This document shows positions 1 through 7,117 of a stretch of DNA of 36,790 nt, piece by piece. Numbering within the stretch: position 1 is the stretch's first letter; each line of letters opens with the position of its first letter. The notes beneath the pieces were generated by a model. The model saw only the letters and a program-made list of their open reading frames with translations. It was not told the origin of the DNA and searched no databases. A program made the translations under genes and the position numbers. The stretch is taken from contig JAAWAC010000042.1 in NCBI GenBank assembly GCA_022791975.1, positions 1-36,790 of the forward strand. Reading direction: 5' to 3'. Origin of the DNA: Lachnospiraceae bacterium. GTDB lineage: Bacteria; Bacillota; Clostridia; Lachnospirales; Lachnospiraceae.

Positions 1-769
1 CCCTCTGCACAGAGGGCGTGGATTGAAATTATCCAATATGTCCCTAGCGAAATTTTGCGAAAACAGTCGCCCTCTGCACAGAGGGCGTGGATTGAAATTT
101 GAATCTGATTTAATGCACCCTGCGCACTTCCCGTCGCCCTCTGCACAGAGGGCGTGGATTGAAATTGTCAATGGTTACTGGTATGTCTATGCCAATGATA
201 GTCGCCCTCTGCACAGAGGGCGTGGATTGAAATTTCCGCACCCACGCAGCAGCCGTCTGGTATGACGTCGCCCTCTGCACAGAGGGCGTGGATTGAAATT
301 TTGAGGATATGGAAATGAAGTACGTCATCGGAACGTCGCCCTCTGCACAGAGGGCGTGGATTGAAATCAAAAAAGAAAACCGCCATTTCTGGCGGCTCTT
401 GTCGCCCTCTGTGCAGAGGGCGTGGATTGAAATCCATAACTTTCATGGATAAATACAATCCGGCGCAGTGTCGCCCTCTGTGCAGAGGGCGTGGATTGAA
501 ATTATCGCTAAGATTTCAGATTGTGGATTGATAAATGTCGCCCTCTGTGCAGAGGGCGTGGATTGAAATATCACTGCGGCGATACTTTGGAATTTGCGGT
601 TGAAGTCGCCCTCAGCACAAAAGGCGTGGATTGAAATTGGAGAGATACTATACAGGTTAAATGTGTAGTTGTCGCCCTCAGCACAGAGGGTATGAATCGA
701 AATTTTATTGTCTGTATATAGGCAGCAGATATGGTCACCACCCTCTGTGAGTAGGGTACAGATTAGAAT
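1..769 (+). CRISPR. Type I-C CRISPR array, trailer-side part
   Basis: Twelve 33-bp direct repeats are visible, the first cut by the window edge. They start at 1 (partial, 1-29), 66, 133, 201, 267, 335, 401, 470, 537, 605, 671 and 737, and enclose eleven spacers of 33-36 bp. The repeat has an arm CGCCCTCT, a mirrored arm AGAGGGCG and the 3' tail GTGGATTGAAAT, which is the form known for type I-C (Dvulg) systems. Repeats 1-335 are identical. Those at 401, 470 and 537 carry GTGC instead of GCAC in the hairpin loop. Those at 605 (30/33) and 671 (28/33) are mutated, and the one at 737 keeps only 19-21 of 33 bases. Decay towards the right marks that end as the trailer, so the leader and cas genes should be left of the window. 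The open frames crossing this region are artefacts of the repeats. Confidence 0.97.
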
Positions 770-805
770 TGAAATACGCAACACATGGAGATATTCCGGG
801 AGAGG

Positions 806-976
806 GTTACTCTTCGAATAGAAAGTATGGATTGGATTCGTTTGATTTTACCTCGAAAGGCATCGGAAGGGAAGTGACTCTTCATACAGAGGTCATATAT
901 GAAGATCCATTCGATACTACCGGAATGACATTAAATAACTGAACACGCTCTCTGCAAAAAGTGAAAGCAAAGTGTT
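806..976 (+). repeat. Fossil CRISPR repeats beyond the array
   Basis: Three more repeat-like 33-mers continue the array in register. 806-838 matches the canonical repeat at 20 of 33 positions, and 11 of its 13 differences are transitions. 874-906 matches at 19 of 33, with 10 of 14 differences transitions. 944-976 matches at 18 of 33, including CTCTGCA, but its differences are mostly transversions, so it is doubtful. The intervals 770-805 (36 bp), 839-873 (35 bp) and 907-943 (37 bp) have spacer length or nearly so. The first two share the derived string ACTCTTC. Counts were made by hand. The 976-1038 stretch that follows shows nothing recognisable. Confidence 0.65.
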
Positions 977-1038
977 TAGGCAAAAAAGAGCCCAAATTCT
1001 CTCAAACCTCCCCACAACGCAAAAACGCCCCATTTTTC

Positions 1039-1485
1039 TCATAAACTATTCAATGAGCTAAAAAACCTCACAGCCTTGGCCACATCCTCTTCATTCGGCC
1101 GTCCCTTTGCAATTCCACCCACAAGCTTAAAAGGACCAAAGGTATCAAAGCCTAGGCAGCCAAAGGTTCCAATCACTGGGGCGTTTCGAGAGTCTGCAAT
1201 CTTTCGCAGGGCGTTTGTGTAGGAGCTTCGGTCCAGGCCGCAGGTATAGAGAAAGAATACTGGTTTTTTGCTGGGCAGATTCTTCTGTGCACATCGCAAT
1301 ACAGACTTGTGGAACTGCTGATAATAGATGCCCGAGGCAAAGCCAATCAAATCATAGGCGGACAGGTCTGCGTCCTTCGCATGGGAAGCCTGAAGGAGGG
1401 TAACATCTCCTTGTTCTGTGATGGCTTCCAACAGCTTTTTTGTATTATTGTGATGGCTGGAATGATAGACAATTACCGTTTTCAT
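1039..1485 (-). CDS. Flavodoxin family protein
   Basis: This 148-residue protein is a single flavodoxin-like domain, an FMN-binding electron carrier or redox partner of the cytoplasm. The N-terminus MKTVIVYHSSHHNNTKKLL has the beta-strand plus phosphate-binding loop of flavodoxins (S/T-rich loop after a hydrophobic strand, residues 3-16). The later segments LIGFASGIYY (about 46-55) and FLYTCGL (about 78-84) fit the aromatic FMN-stacking loops. The start is well supported by AGGGGGA about 7 nt before the ATG. It stands alone, convergent to the CRISPR trailer, with the Nim-like gene upstream on the same strand. A 9-bp direct repeat lies just upstream. The specific electron partner cannot be read from the sequence. 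Confidence 0.88.
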   Translation of the reverse strand: MKTVIVYHSSHHNNTKKLLEAITEQGDVTLLQASHAKDADLSAYDLIGFASGIYYQQFHKSVLRCAQKNLPSKKPVFFLYTCGLDRSSYTNALRKIADSRNAPVIGTFGCLGFDTFGPFKLVGGIAKGRPNEEDVAKAVRFFSSLNSL

Positions 1486-1515
1486 GACGATTCCCCCTAG
1501 TATAATACTGATGCA

Positions 1516-1541
1516 GTCAATAAGATCACTTGGTCAATAAG
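1516..1541. repeat. 9-bp direct repeat upstream of the flavodoxin gene
   Basis: GTCAATAAG occurs at 1516-1524 and again at 1533-1541, a period of 17 bp, starting 31 bp before the flavodoxin ATG. Read on the flavodoxin strand it is CTTATTGAC twice. The placement suggests a regulator site or an activator-dependent promoter, as I find no well spaced -35/-10 pair here. This is an inference from position only. Confidence 0.4.
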
Positions 1542-1556
1542 TTTCTATCTTGGCAT

Positions 1557-1586
1557 ATGCCCTGCACAGAACATCATGCAGGGCAT
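1557..1586. terminator. Perfect 10-bp stem-loop between nim-like and flavodoxin genes
   Basis: ATGCCCTGCA (1557-1566) and TGCAGGGCAT (1577-1586) form a perfect 10-bp stem with a 10-nt loop, 4 bp beyond the stop of the Nim-like gene. There is no T-tract on the minus-strand exit side, so it may be a weak terminator or a 3' mRNA stabiliser. Confidence 0.45.
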
Positions 1587-1590
1587 AAAC

Positions 1591-2130
1591 TTAACAGGGA
1601 AATAAGCTTAGCAGCGCAATAACCGGTAGAACAGCCAGCGGTAGAGCTCTGAGCTTTTCATGAACGTTATTTCGCCTCTTTCCCACCATATCGATCACCG
1701 TCATCTTCAAAACGGTGGTAACCTTCATCATATCCGTAGAAAAGGGAAAATCTTCCGCATGATATTGTCTCATTAGAATCTTAAGCGCTCGGAACTTCTC
1801 CTCCTCCGGAAGGATTTTTATGGTTCCATGTCCGATAACACTTGCATAGTCCATGGTGCAGTTCATGTGCTCTTCATAGAGAATTAAATTGTGATCGCAA
1901 TCCATCTCAAAGGTGGCCCGGTTATCTTTTGCAATCAAATCTAATTTTGTACCCTTGTTAGCAGCGTGAAAATACAAGAACACCTGTTCTTCTTGAACAT
2001 CCAATCCAAAATTAAGAGGAACAATATAGGGAAAATCTTCATCATGCAATGCAAGCCTGCACACATCACACTTTTTTATTATTTCGAGGATTTCCTGGAA
2101 ATCTGTAACCTCTCTGTCTTTTCTTCTCAT
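1591..2130 (-). CDS. Pyridoxamine 5'-phosphate oxidase-like (NimA/NimC-type) flavoprotein
   Basis: The 179-residue product starts MRRKDREVTD; GGGAGG sits about 6 nt before this ATG, so the longer TTG-initiated version is unlikely. It has the split-barrel flavin-binding fold of the PNPOx/Nim family: FPYIVPLNFGLD (substrate/FMN strand), VFLYFHAANKGTKLDLI, a cysteine-containing middle and a VIGHGTIKIL strand. Relatives bind FMN, FAD or F420, and some reduce nitroimidazoles; which applies here is not visible. The domain should end at GKRR, but the frame runs on for about 27 residues with a hydrophobic stretch (LPLAVLPVIALLSLF) ending in Cys. This tail is unusual and may come from a one-base deletion (see findings). 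Confidence 0.85.
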   Translation of the reverse strand: MRRKDREVTDFQEILEIIKKCDVCRLALHDEDFPYIVPLNFGLDVQEEQVFLYFHAANKGTKLDLIAKDNRATFEMDCDHNLILYEEHMNCTMDYASVIGHGTIKILPEEEKFRALKILMRQYHAEDFPFSTDMMKVTTVLKMTVIDMVGKRRNNVHEKLRALPLAVLPVIALLSLFPC

Positions 2131-2167
2131 AGCTTCCTCCCGAAACAAATTTCATTTACTGTTACAG

Positions 2168-2197
2168 ATTATACCATGGTAGAGCAAGAGACGCCAA
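2168..2197 (-). promoter_or_regulatory. Extended -10 promoter for the Nim-like gene
   Basis: On the minus strand TGG-TATAAT (extended -10; hexamer at 2168-2173) lies about 40 bp before the start codon, with TTGGCG 18 bp further upstream. The -35 is weak. Confidence 0.5.
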
Positions 2198-2249
2198 GGA
2201 TTTATTTTCGCTGGAAGACAGAAGGGTTTCCAGATCCCCATAGAGATGA

Positions 2250-2278
2250 TTGACAGAAATATCCTATTGAGATAGAAT
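2250..2278 (+). promoter_or_regulatory. Sigma-A-type promoter for the lectin-like lipoprotein
   Basis: TTGACA (2250-2255), a 17-bp spacer and TAGAAT (2273-2278) lie about 55 bp upstream of the lipoprotein start. This is a near-consensus vegetative promoter. Confidence 0.65.
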
Positions 2279-2332
2279 CAAAAGTAAGAGGAAAACTCGT
2301 ATAGTCTTAAAAAAGAAAAGAGGTTTGCCGCA

Positions 2333-3529
2333 ATGAAATACGCTGGGATAATCCTTGCACTTACGGCATGTACCCTGCTTTTGGGGGGATGTGGTCAGGA
2401 GGAGGAGAGGCCTAAAAGAGCTCAGAGAATAGAAGAGGTGGAGCAGGAGGAGGAAAAACACCAAAAACCGAATGTCAAAGATTCTTCAGAAACTGTAGAA
2501 AAGGATACCGCGCGGGAAGAGGATACATGGCGGAGTGTGTATGCAGCCTACCTGGAGATGATGGGGGGAGGAGATAGTAGTGGATATTTTGAGGATGTCA
2601 CCTTTAGTCTGATTTATGTGAATAATGACGATGTTCCGGAGCTTGTCTGCAACAGCGGAGTGGAGGCGGGAGGTTGTCAGATTCTCACCTATCAGAATGG
2701 AAAAATAGATACGCTTCAAACCAGCCGCCTGTATTTTGACTATCTGGAGAAGGGCAATCTCCTCTGTAACTCGGATGGAAAAATGGGCTACTATTATGAT
2801 GTGGTGTATCGGATACAGGACGGAAAATGGCAGTTTGTGGCAGAGGGAGATTATCACGATCCGGATGGAGGCCCTGTACAGGATGAAGAGGGAAATTTTA
2901 TTTATCAATATACCTGGGAAGGGAAGGAGGTGTCAGAAGAAGAATATCAGAGAGGTTTGGCAACGGTCTACGATAAAGAGAAGGCCCAAACGCCGGCTGT
3001 TTACTATGATATGGGAGAGATTCTGTCAGTGCTTCAGACTGGCCATCACAGCTCAGCCCTTCATTTCTATGAACTTGTGGTAGAGGATCTCACCTGGCGG
3101 GAGGCGCAAACCGCGTGTGAAGCCCGGGGCGGATATCTAGCCACCATTACTTCTGCGGAGGAGCGGGAAGCCATAGAGGCCCAGATTGAGGAGGAGGGAA
3201 AAACCGGCATAAGCTTCTTTGTGGGAGCAAATAACGGGCAGATAGACCAAGAGCCTTTTGGTTACAGCTGGATAGAACCGGGGAAGGGACGAAGAGCAAT
3301 GCCCTATTTGGTTTACAACGGCTTCTGGGCGGAGGACAATGGAAATTATTTAGAGCCCAGTTACCATGGCGTGACAGAGGACGGGCGCGAGGTAGAGGAG
3401 GATTATGTGGTCCTGATGTACAGTCGGGTCGATAAACGCTATTATATGTATGATGTGCCCGACGATATTTTGGACGCGGCTCCTTCCTATAAGGGGAATA
3501 TTGGGTACATATGTGAGTATGACAAATAA
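2333..3529 (+). CDS. Lipoprotein with a C-terminal C-type-lectin-like domain
   Basis: The protein has 398 residues. Residues 1-20 are a lipoprotein signal with lipobox LLGGC (Cys20), so the mature protein should be lipid-anchored on the outer face of the membrane. Residues 22-60 are a charged, Glu/Lys-rich linker. Residues about 60-235 resemble no family I can name; they contain a segment LIYVNNDDVPELVCNSG like calcium/VCBS-type lipoprotein domains. Residues about 240-398 read as a C-type-lectin-like fold: HFYELVVEDLTWREAQTACE, then GGYLATITSAEE, SWIEPG and a final GYICEY. The family usually binds glycans or protein ligands; the ligand here is unknown. It is followed after 69 bp by a TPR gene in the same direction, which suggests a two-gene unit. 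Confidence 0.8.
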   Translation: MKYAGIILALTACTLLLGGCGQEEERPKRAQRIEEVEQEEEKHQKPNVKDSSETVEKDTAREEDTWRSVYAAYLEMMGGGDSSGYFEDVTFSLIYVNNDDVPELVCNSGVEAGGCQILTYQNGKIDTLQTSRLYFDYLEKGNLLCNSDGKMGYYYDVVYRIQDGKWQFVAEGDYHDPDGGPVQDEEGNFIYQYTWEGKEVSEEEYQRGLATVYDKEKAQTPAVYYDMGEILSVLQTGHHSSALHFYELVVEDLTWREAQTACEARGGYLATITSAEEREAIEAQIEEEGKTGISFFVGANNGQIDQEPFGYSWIEPGKGRRAMPYLVYNGFWAEDNGNYLEPSYHGVTEDGREVEEDYVVLMYSRVDKRYYMYDVPDDILDAAPSYKGNIGYICEYDK

Positions 3530-3598
3530 AGCAGACAAGCGAAAAAAATGACAGCAGCAAGAGACGGCAACATGTTTACAGCAAGGGGGAGACATAAA

Positions 3599-4690
3599 AT
3601 GGCAGATACATACAGATCCTTACTTGGGGTGAAGGAGATCTCAGCATTAGAGGCGTTTGATGAGGGGGCCACCGGATATTTTGGCAGAATGGTGGATTAT
3701 CTGGAACACTTTATAGAAACCGGCGTAAAACAAGGACGGTTTACCCAGGAGCAGGCCAGGGAGGATTTGGAGATTGCTTTGTGGTATGCCTATGCATGTA
3801 ACAATGTAGATGACTATGAGCATTACTATATGGCGGCTCAGTGGATGCCTGCCTCGGAGAAATATGCCAGCGGCTGTGGCCCCTGGTATTACCGGTATTC
3901 CTGCGCTTTGATGTATTGTGGACGGCTGAAAGAGGCCTGGGATTACGCGGAAAAGGGCGTAAAGGAGGACCCGGATTACCCCTGGGGTTGGCTACAGGTG
4001 GGAAAGCTTCGCAGTCATTTTGGAGACAAGGAAGGCGCTCTGGAGGCTGTGCGAAGAGGACTTTTGCTGGAGCCGGAGGATTTTGAATTCCTTACCCTGC
4101 ACCAGGAGATCCTGGAGGGACGCAATCTGGAGCAGATGGAATACCATTACATTGATCCGGACAGTGACCGAAAGCTTCAGGAAGGAATGTTGGAGGACAG
4201 TTTGGAAAAACAGGAGACCATTGCCGGGATTCTCTGTGACCAAGAGCAGCTGGAGAAGATACAGGAGCTGTTTCAAATAAAGGACTGGGAGGCAGACTGT
4301 CCCTATTGTCGTTTTCATTTCACTGTGGGGGATCAGGAGGTGGAAGGGCTGTTTCGCATGAATGAGGCAGCTGTATCCAAGCTTGATCTGAGCTGGCTGC
4401 AAAGGCAGCGGGAGATCTATACAGGGACTGAATATATAACCCGGAAAAGCCGGGAGGGAAAGCTTTATACATTGACAGCCCTGGTAATTGAGCGGGATCT
4501 AAGTGTAGGGCTGGTATACCAGGAGCAGGAAACCGGGGAGATGGTTTCTGTCTGTATGCAGGCAACCGGGGAGATTTATTCCCCTATGCCGGAGGCCTTA
4601 CTGGTGAGCCTGGGACTGATGCAGCCCAGCAGAGGAGCGATACCCATACAATACCATGAAAGAGCTATCTTTCAGACATGGATGCCTTAG
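3599..4690 (+). CDS. Tetratricopeptide-repeat protein, function unknown
   Basis: The 363-residue protein starts MADTYRSLLG; the run AAGGGGGAGA ends about 7 nt before this ATG, which favours it over an earlier in-frame ATG at 3548 that lacks a good site. Residues about 75-180 carry helical repeats with TPR spacing (YRYSCALMYCGRLKEAWDYA, then WLQVGKLRSHFGDKEGALEA). The C-terminal part (about 230-340) has a CPYC pair and reads as a separate alpha/beta domain that I cannot name. No signal peptide or membrane segment is visible, so it is probably cytoplasmic. It follows the lectin-like lipoprotein and precedes the two-component genes. TPRs normally mediate protein contacts; nothing shows the partner. 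Confidence 0.75.
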   Translation: MADTYRSLLGVKEISALEAFDEGATGYFGRMVDYLEHFIETGVKQGRFTQEQAREDLEIALWYAYACNNVDDYEHYYMAAQWMPASEKYASGCGPWYYRYSCALMYCGRLKEAWDYAEKGVKEDPDYPWGWLQVGKLRSHFGDKEGALEAVRRGLLLEPEDFEFLTLHQEILEGRNLEQMEYHYIDPDSDRKLQEGMLEDSLEKQETIAGILCDQEQLEKIQELFQIKDWEADCPYCRFHFTVGDQEVEGLFRMNEAAVSKLDLSWLQRQREIYTGTEYITRKSREGKLYTLTALVIERDLSVGLVYQEQETGEMVSVCMQATGEIYSPMPEALLVSLGLMQPSRGAIPIQYHERAIFQTWMP

Positions 4691-4733
4691 CATCTGTTTA
4701 TAAATTTTTTATATTTTTTAGAATTCTTTTTTC

Positions 4734-4813
4734 AAAACTCCCGGATAAAGTATGCTATAATACCCTCAGTGAGAAAATCAGAGCTGTCGGGTCTGGCCTG
4801 TCCCGGGAGTTTT
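4734..4813 (+). promoter_or_regulatory. Histidine-kinase promoter bracketed by an inverted repeat
   Basis: TGC-TATAAT (extended -10; hexamer 4756-4761) gives a start near 4768, with a poor -35 (TTCAAA at 4731-4736, 19-bp spacer). AAAACTCCCGG (4734-4744) and its exact reverse complement CCGGGAGTTTT (4803-4813) flank the -10 with 58 bp between them. The left arm lies upstream of the expected transcript, so the pair cannot form an mRNA hairpin and is more likely a protein-binding arrangement. Confidence 0.5.
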
Positions 4814-4843
4814 CTGTATGGAAAAAGATAAGAGGAAATTGCC

Positions 4844-6337
4844 TTGAAGCTAAAAACAAAGCTGTTAATATCATTCCTGGTCATTATTTTAGTGCCTCTG
4901 TCCATGATCTGTCTGGCCTTTTTGGCCTTTGGGCAGTACCAGCTGAGCAGCCTGGAAAAAAGCTTTGGAGTGGAGGATGCAGATTATGAGAGCTTTTCCA
5001 ATTCCACAGCTATACTCAGCAAAATGACCAAGTCCATCTATCTTTCTCTCCAGAACCAGGCGTCGGAGGATGTAAGTGCCTTTGAAAATCAGAAATATCT
5101 GGAAGGGATAAATCTGGAGCTGGAAATGCGCCACTCCTATTTGCTGGTGCGAAAAGGGGAGGAGTATATTTATCAGGGAACCCAGGAGGATATCTCAGAG
5201 CTGGTGGAAAAATTGCCCGCTTATGGGGAATACGCCTCCTCACAGGATGTGGGAATTTTTATCGGAGGAGAGCTGCAAACTCTGGTAAAAAAGCTGGATT
5301 TTGTTTTCGGGGACAAGGCCACAGGCAGTGCCTTTATCATTACTTCTGTGGAAGGGATGATTCCTCAGATGAAATCCCTGCTGATTGATATGGGACTGGC
5401 GGTAATCTCCATTTTGATTTTTACCAGCGCTCTGCTCACCGGTTGGATTTACAGAAGCATTGTCACACCCATCCGACATCTGAAAGAGGCCACCCAGAAT
5501 ATTAAGGAGGGGAACCTGGACTTTGAGATGGCGGTGGAGAGCGATGACGAGATCGGTCAGCTCTGCCGGGATTTTGAGGAAATGCGCAAGCGGCTAAAGG
5601 AGTCCACAGAGGAAAAGGTCCGGGCAGACCAGCAGAATAAGGAGCTTATCAGCAATATTTCCCATGACCTGAAAACGCCCATCACAGCTGTTAAGGGTTA
5701 TGTGGAGGGACTGATGGACGGTGTGGCGGATACTCCAGAGAAACAGGAAAAATATATTCGTACCATCTATAATAAGGCCAATGATATGGATCGGCTGATC
5801 AACGAGCTGACCTTTTATTCCAAGATTGACACCAACCGGATTCCCTACGTGTTTGACAAGATTAATGTTCATGATTATTTTGAGGATTGCGTGGAGGAGA
5901 TGGGATTGGAGCTGGAGCAGAAAGACATTCGGCTGGGCTATTTCAATTATGCGGACGAGGATATTCTGGTGATTGCGGATGCGGAACAGCTCAAGCGGGT
6001 TATCAACAATATTGTCAGCAACTCTATCAAATATATGGATAAGCTAAACGGATCGATTAATATTCGTGTCCGGGATGTGGGAGACTTTATCCAGGTGGAA
6101 ATAGAGGATAATGGCCGGGGCATAGAGTCCCGGGATCTGCCCTATGTGTTTGACCGGTTTTTTCGGACGGATGCTTCCCGGAATTCCTCCAAGGGCGGTA
6201 GCGGCATTGGGCTTTCCATTGTGAAAAAAATCATAGAGGATCACGGGGGAAAGATCTGGGCCACCAGCAAGCCAGGCACAGGGACTGTGATGAATTTTGT
6301 GTTAAGAAAATATCAGGAGGTATCCACGTATGAGTAG
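4844..6337 (+). CDS. Membrane sensor histidine kinase (HAMP-HisKA-HATPase)
   Basis: The 497-residue kinase begins at a TTG with AGAGGA about 8 nt upstream. Transmembrane segments are near residues 7-30 and 183-203; between them is an extracytoplasmic sensing region of about 150 residues that I do not recognise. A HAMP linker follows (about 204-256). The phospho-acceptor H-box is NISHDLKTP with His274. ATP-binding motifs are N-box NNIVSNSIKY (388-397), G1 DNGRGI (422-427), F-box YVFDRFF and G2 GGSGIGLSIV (451-460). All catalytic residues look intact. The gene overlaps the response regulator by 8 bp, so the two proteins are certainly a pair. The stimulus is unknown; the upstream envelope lipoprotein hints at a cell-surface role but does not prove it. 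Confidence 0.96.
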   Translation: MKLKTKLLISFLVIILVPLSMICLAFLAFGQYQLSSLEKSFGVEDADYESFSNSTAILSKMTKSIYLSLQNQASEDVSAFENQKYLEGINLELEMRHSYLLVRKGEEYIYQGTQEDISELVEKLPAYGEYASSQDVGIFIGGELQTLVKKLDFVFGDKATGSAFIITSVEGMIPQMKSLLIDMGLAVISILIFTSALLTGWIYRSIVTPIRHLKEATQNIKEGNLDFEMAVESDDEIGQLCRDFEEMRKRLKESTEEKVRADQQNKELISNISHDLKTPITAVKGYVEGLMDGVADTPEKQEKYIRTIYNKANDMDRLINELTFYSKIDTNRIPYVFDKINVHDYFEDCVEEMGLELEQKDIRLGYFNYADEDILVIADAEQLKRVINNIVSNSIKYMDKLNGSINIRVRDVGDFIQVEIEDNGRGIESRDLPYVFDRFFRTDASRNSSKGGSGIGLSIVKKIIEDHGGKIWATSKPGTGTVMNFVLRKYQEVSTYE

Positions 6338-7019
6338 GATTTTGATTGTGGAGGATGAGGATGTGATCGCGGATCTGGAGAAAGATTACCTGGAGTTAAG
6401 CGGCTTTCAGGTAGAGCTGGCATCTGATGGAAACACAGGACTTCAGCGGGCCCTGGAGGAGGATTTTAATCTGTTGATTCTGGATCTGATGTTGCCTGGA
6501 GTGGATGGCTTTGAGATCTGCAAGCAGGTGCGAGCTGTAAAAAATATGCCCATTATTATGGTGTCAGCCAAAAAGGATGATATTGACAAAATACGGGGTC
6601 TGGGCCTGGGAGCTGATGACTATATGACAAAGCCCTTTAGCCCCAGTGAGCTGGTGGCACGGGTCAAGGCTCATCTGACCCGCTATGAACGTCTGGTCAG
6701 CAGCAATGTCCGGGAGAATTCCGTTATTGAGATTCGGGGAATTAAGATTGACAAGACTGCCCGCCGGGTGTGGGTCAACGGGGAGGAGAAGAATTTTACC
6801 TCCCGGGAGTTTGACTTACTCACCTTTTTGGCGGAGAACCCCAACCATGTGTATACCAAGGAGGAGCTGTTTCGGGAGATCTGGGATATGGATTCCATCG
6901 GGGACATTGCCACGGTGACGGTGCATATCAAGAAGATTCGAGAGAAAATCGAGTTTAACTCTGCCAAGCCCCAGTATATTGAGACTATCTGGGGAGTGGG
7001 ATACCGGTTTAAGATGTAA
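6330..7019 (+). CDS. OmpR/PhoB-family response regulator
   Basis: The protein has 229 residues. The receiver domain (1-115) has the acidic pocket E8/D9, phospho-acceptor Asp52 in LILDLMLPG, Ser79 in the T/S position and Lys101 in YMTKPF. The C-terminal winged helix (about 130-229) shows FTSREFDLLTFLAENPNHVYTKEEL in register with the family and ends IWGVGYRF. AGGAGGT lies inside the end of the kinase gene, 8 nt before the ATG, so translation is probably coupled. The regulator most likely binds direct repeats near target promoters; the inverted repeat at 4734-4813 upstream of the kinase is a candidate for autoregulation, though unproven. Confidence 0.96.
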   Translation: MSRILIVEDEDVIADLEKDYLELSGFQVELASDGNTGLQRALEEDFNLLILDLMLPGVDGFEICKQVRAVKNMPIIMVSAKKDDIDKIRGLGLGADDYMTKPFSPSELVARVKAHLTRYERLVSSNVRENSVIEIRGIKIDKTARRVWVNGEEKNFTSREFDLLTFLAENPNHVYTKEELFREIWDMDSIGDIATVTVHIKKIREKIEFNSAKPQYIETIWGVGYRFKM

Positions 7020-7048
7020 GAGAATATGAGGAGAAGACGGATGATAGG

Positions 7049-7079
7049 ACCCCGGGCTGTTTTTACAACGGCCCGGGGT
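7049..7079. terminator. GC-rich stem-loop between the convergent regulator and prs genes
   Basis: ACCCCGGGC (7049-7057) pairs with GCCCGGGGT (7071-7079) over 9 bp. The exit side has only a short T stretch on either strand, so its strength as a terminator is uncertain. Its position between convergent genes fits a shared terminator. Confidence 0.55.
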
Positions 7080-7117
7080 TAACTGTCGGTGAAAATGGTA
7101 TTAAATTCTCTGAAGGG

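Noticed and set aside
23..784. Several overlapping open frames on both strands
   Set aside because: They repeat the translated CRISPR repeat (for example HALCAEGD) and have no independent coding signal.
751..942. A stop-free plus-strand stretch of 63 codons with natural-looking amino acid use
   Set aside because: It has no start codon or ribosome site, begins inside a degenerate repeat and overlaps two in-register fossil repeats. A gene remnant cannot be fully ruled out.
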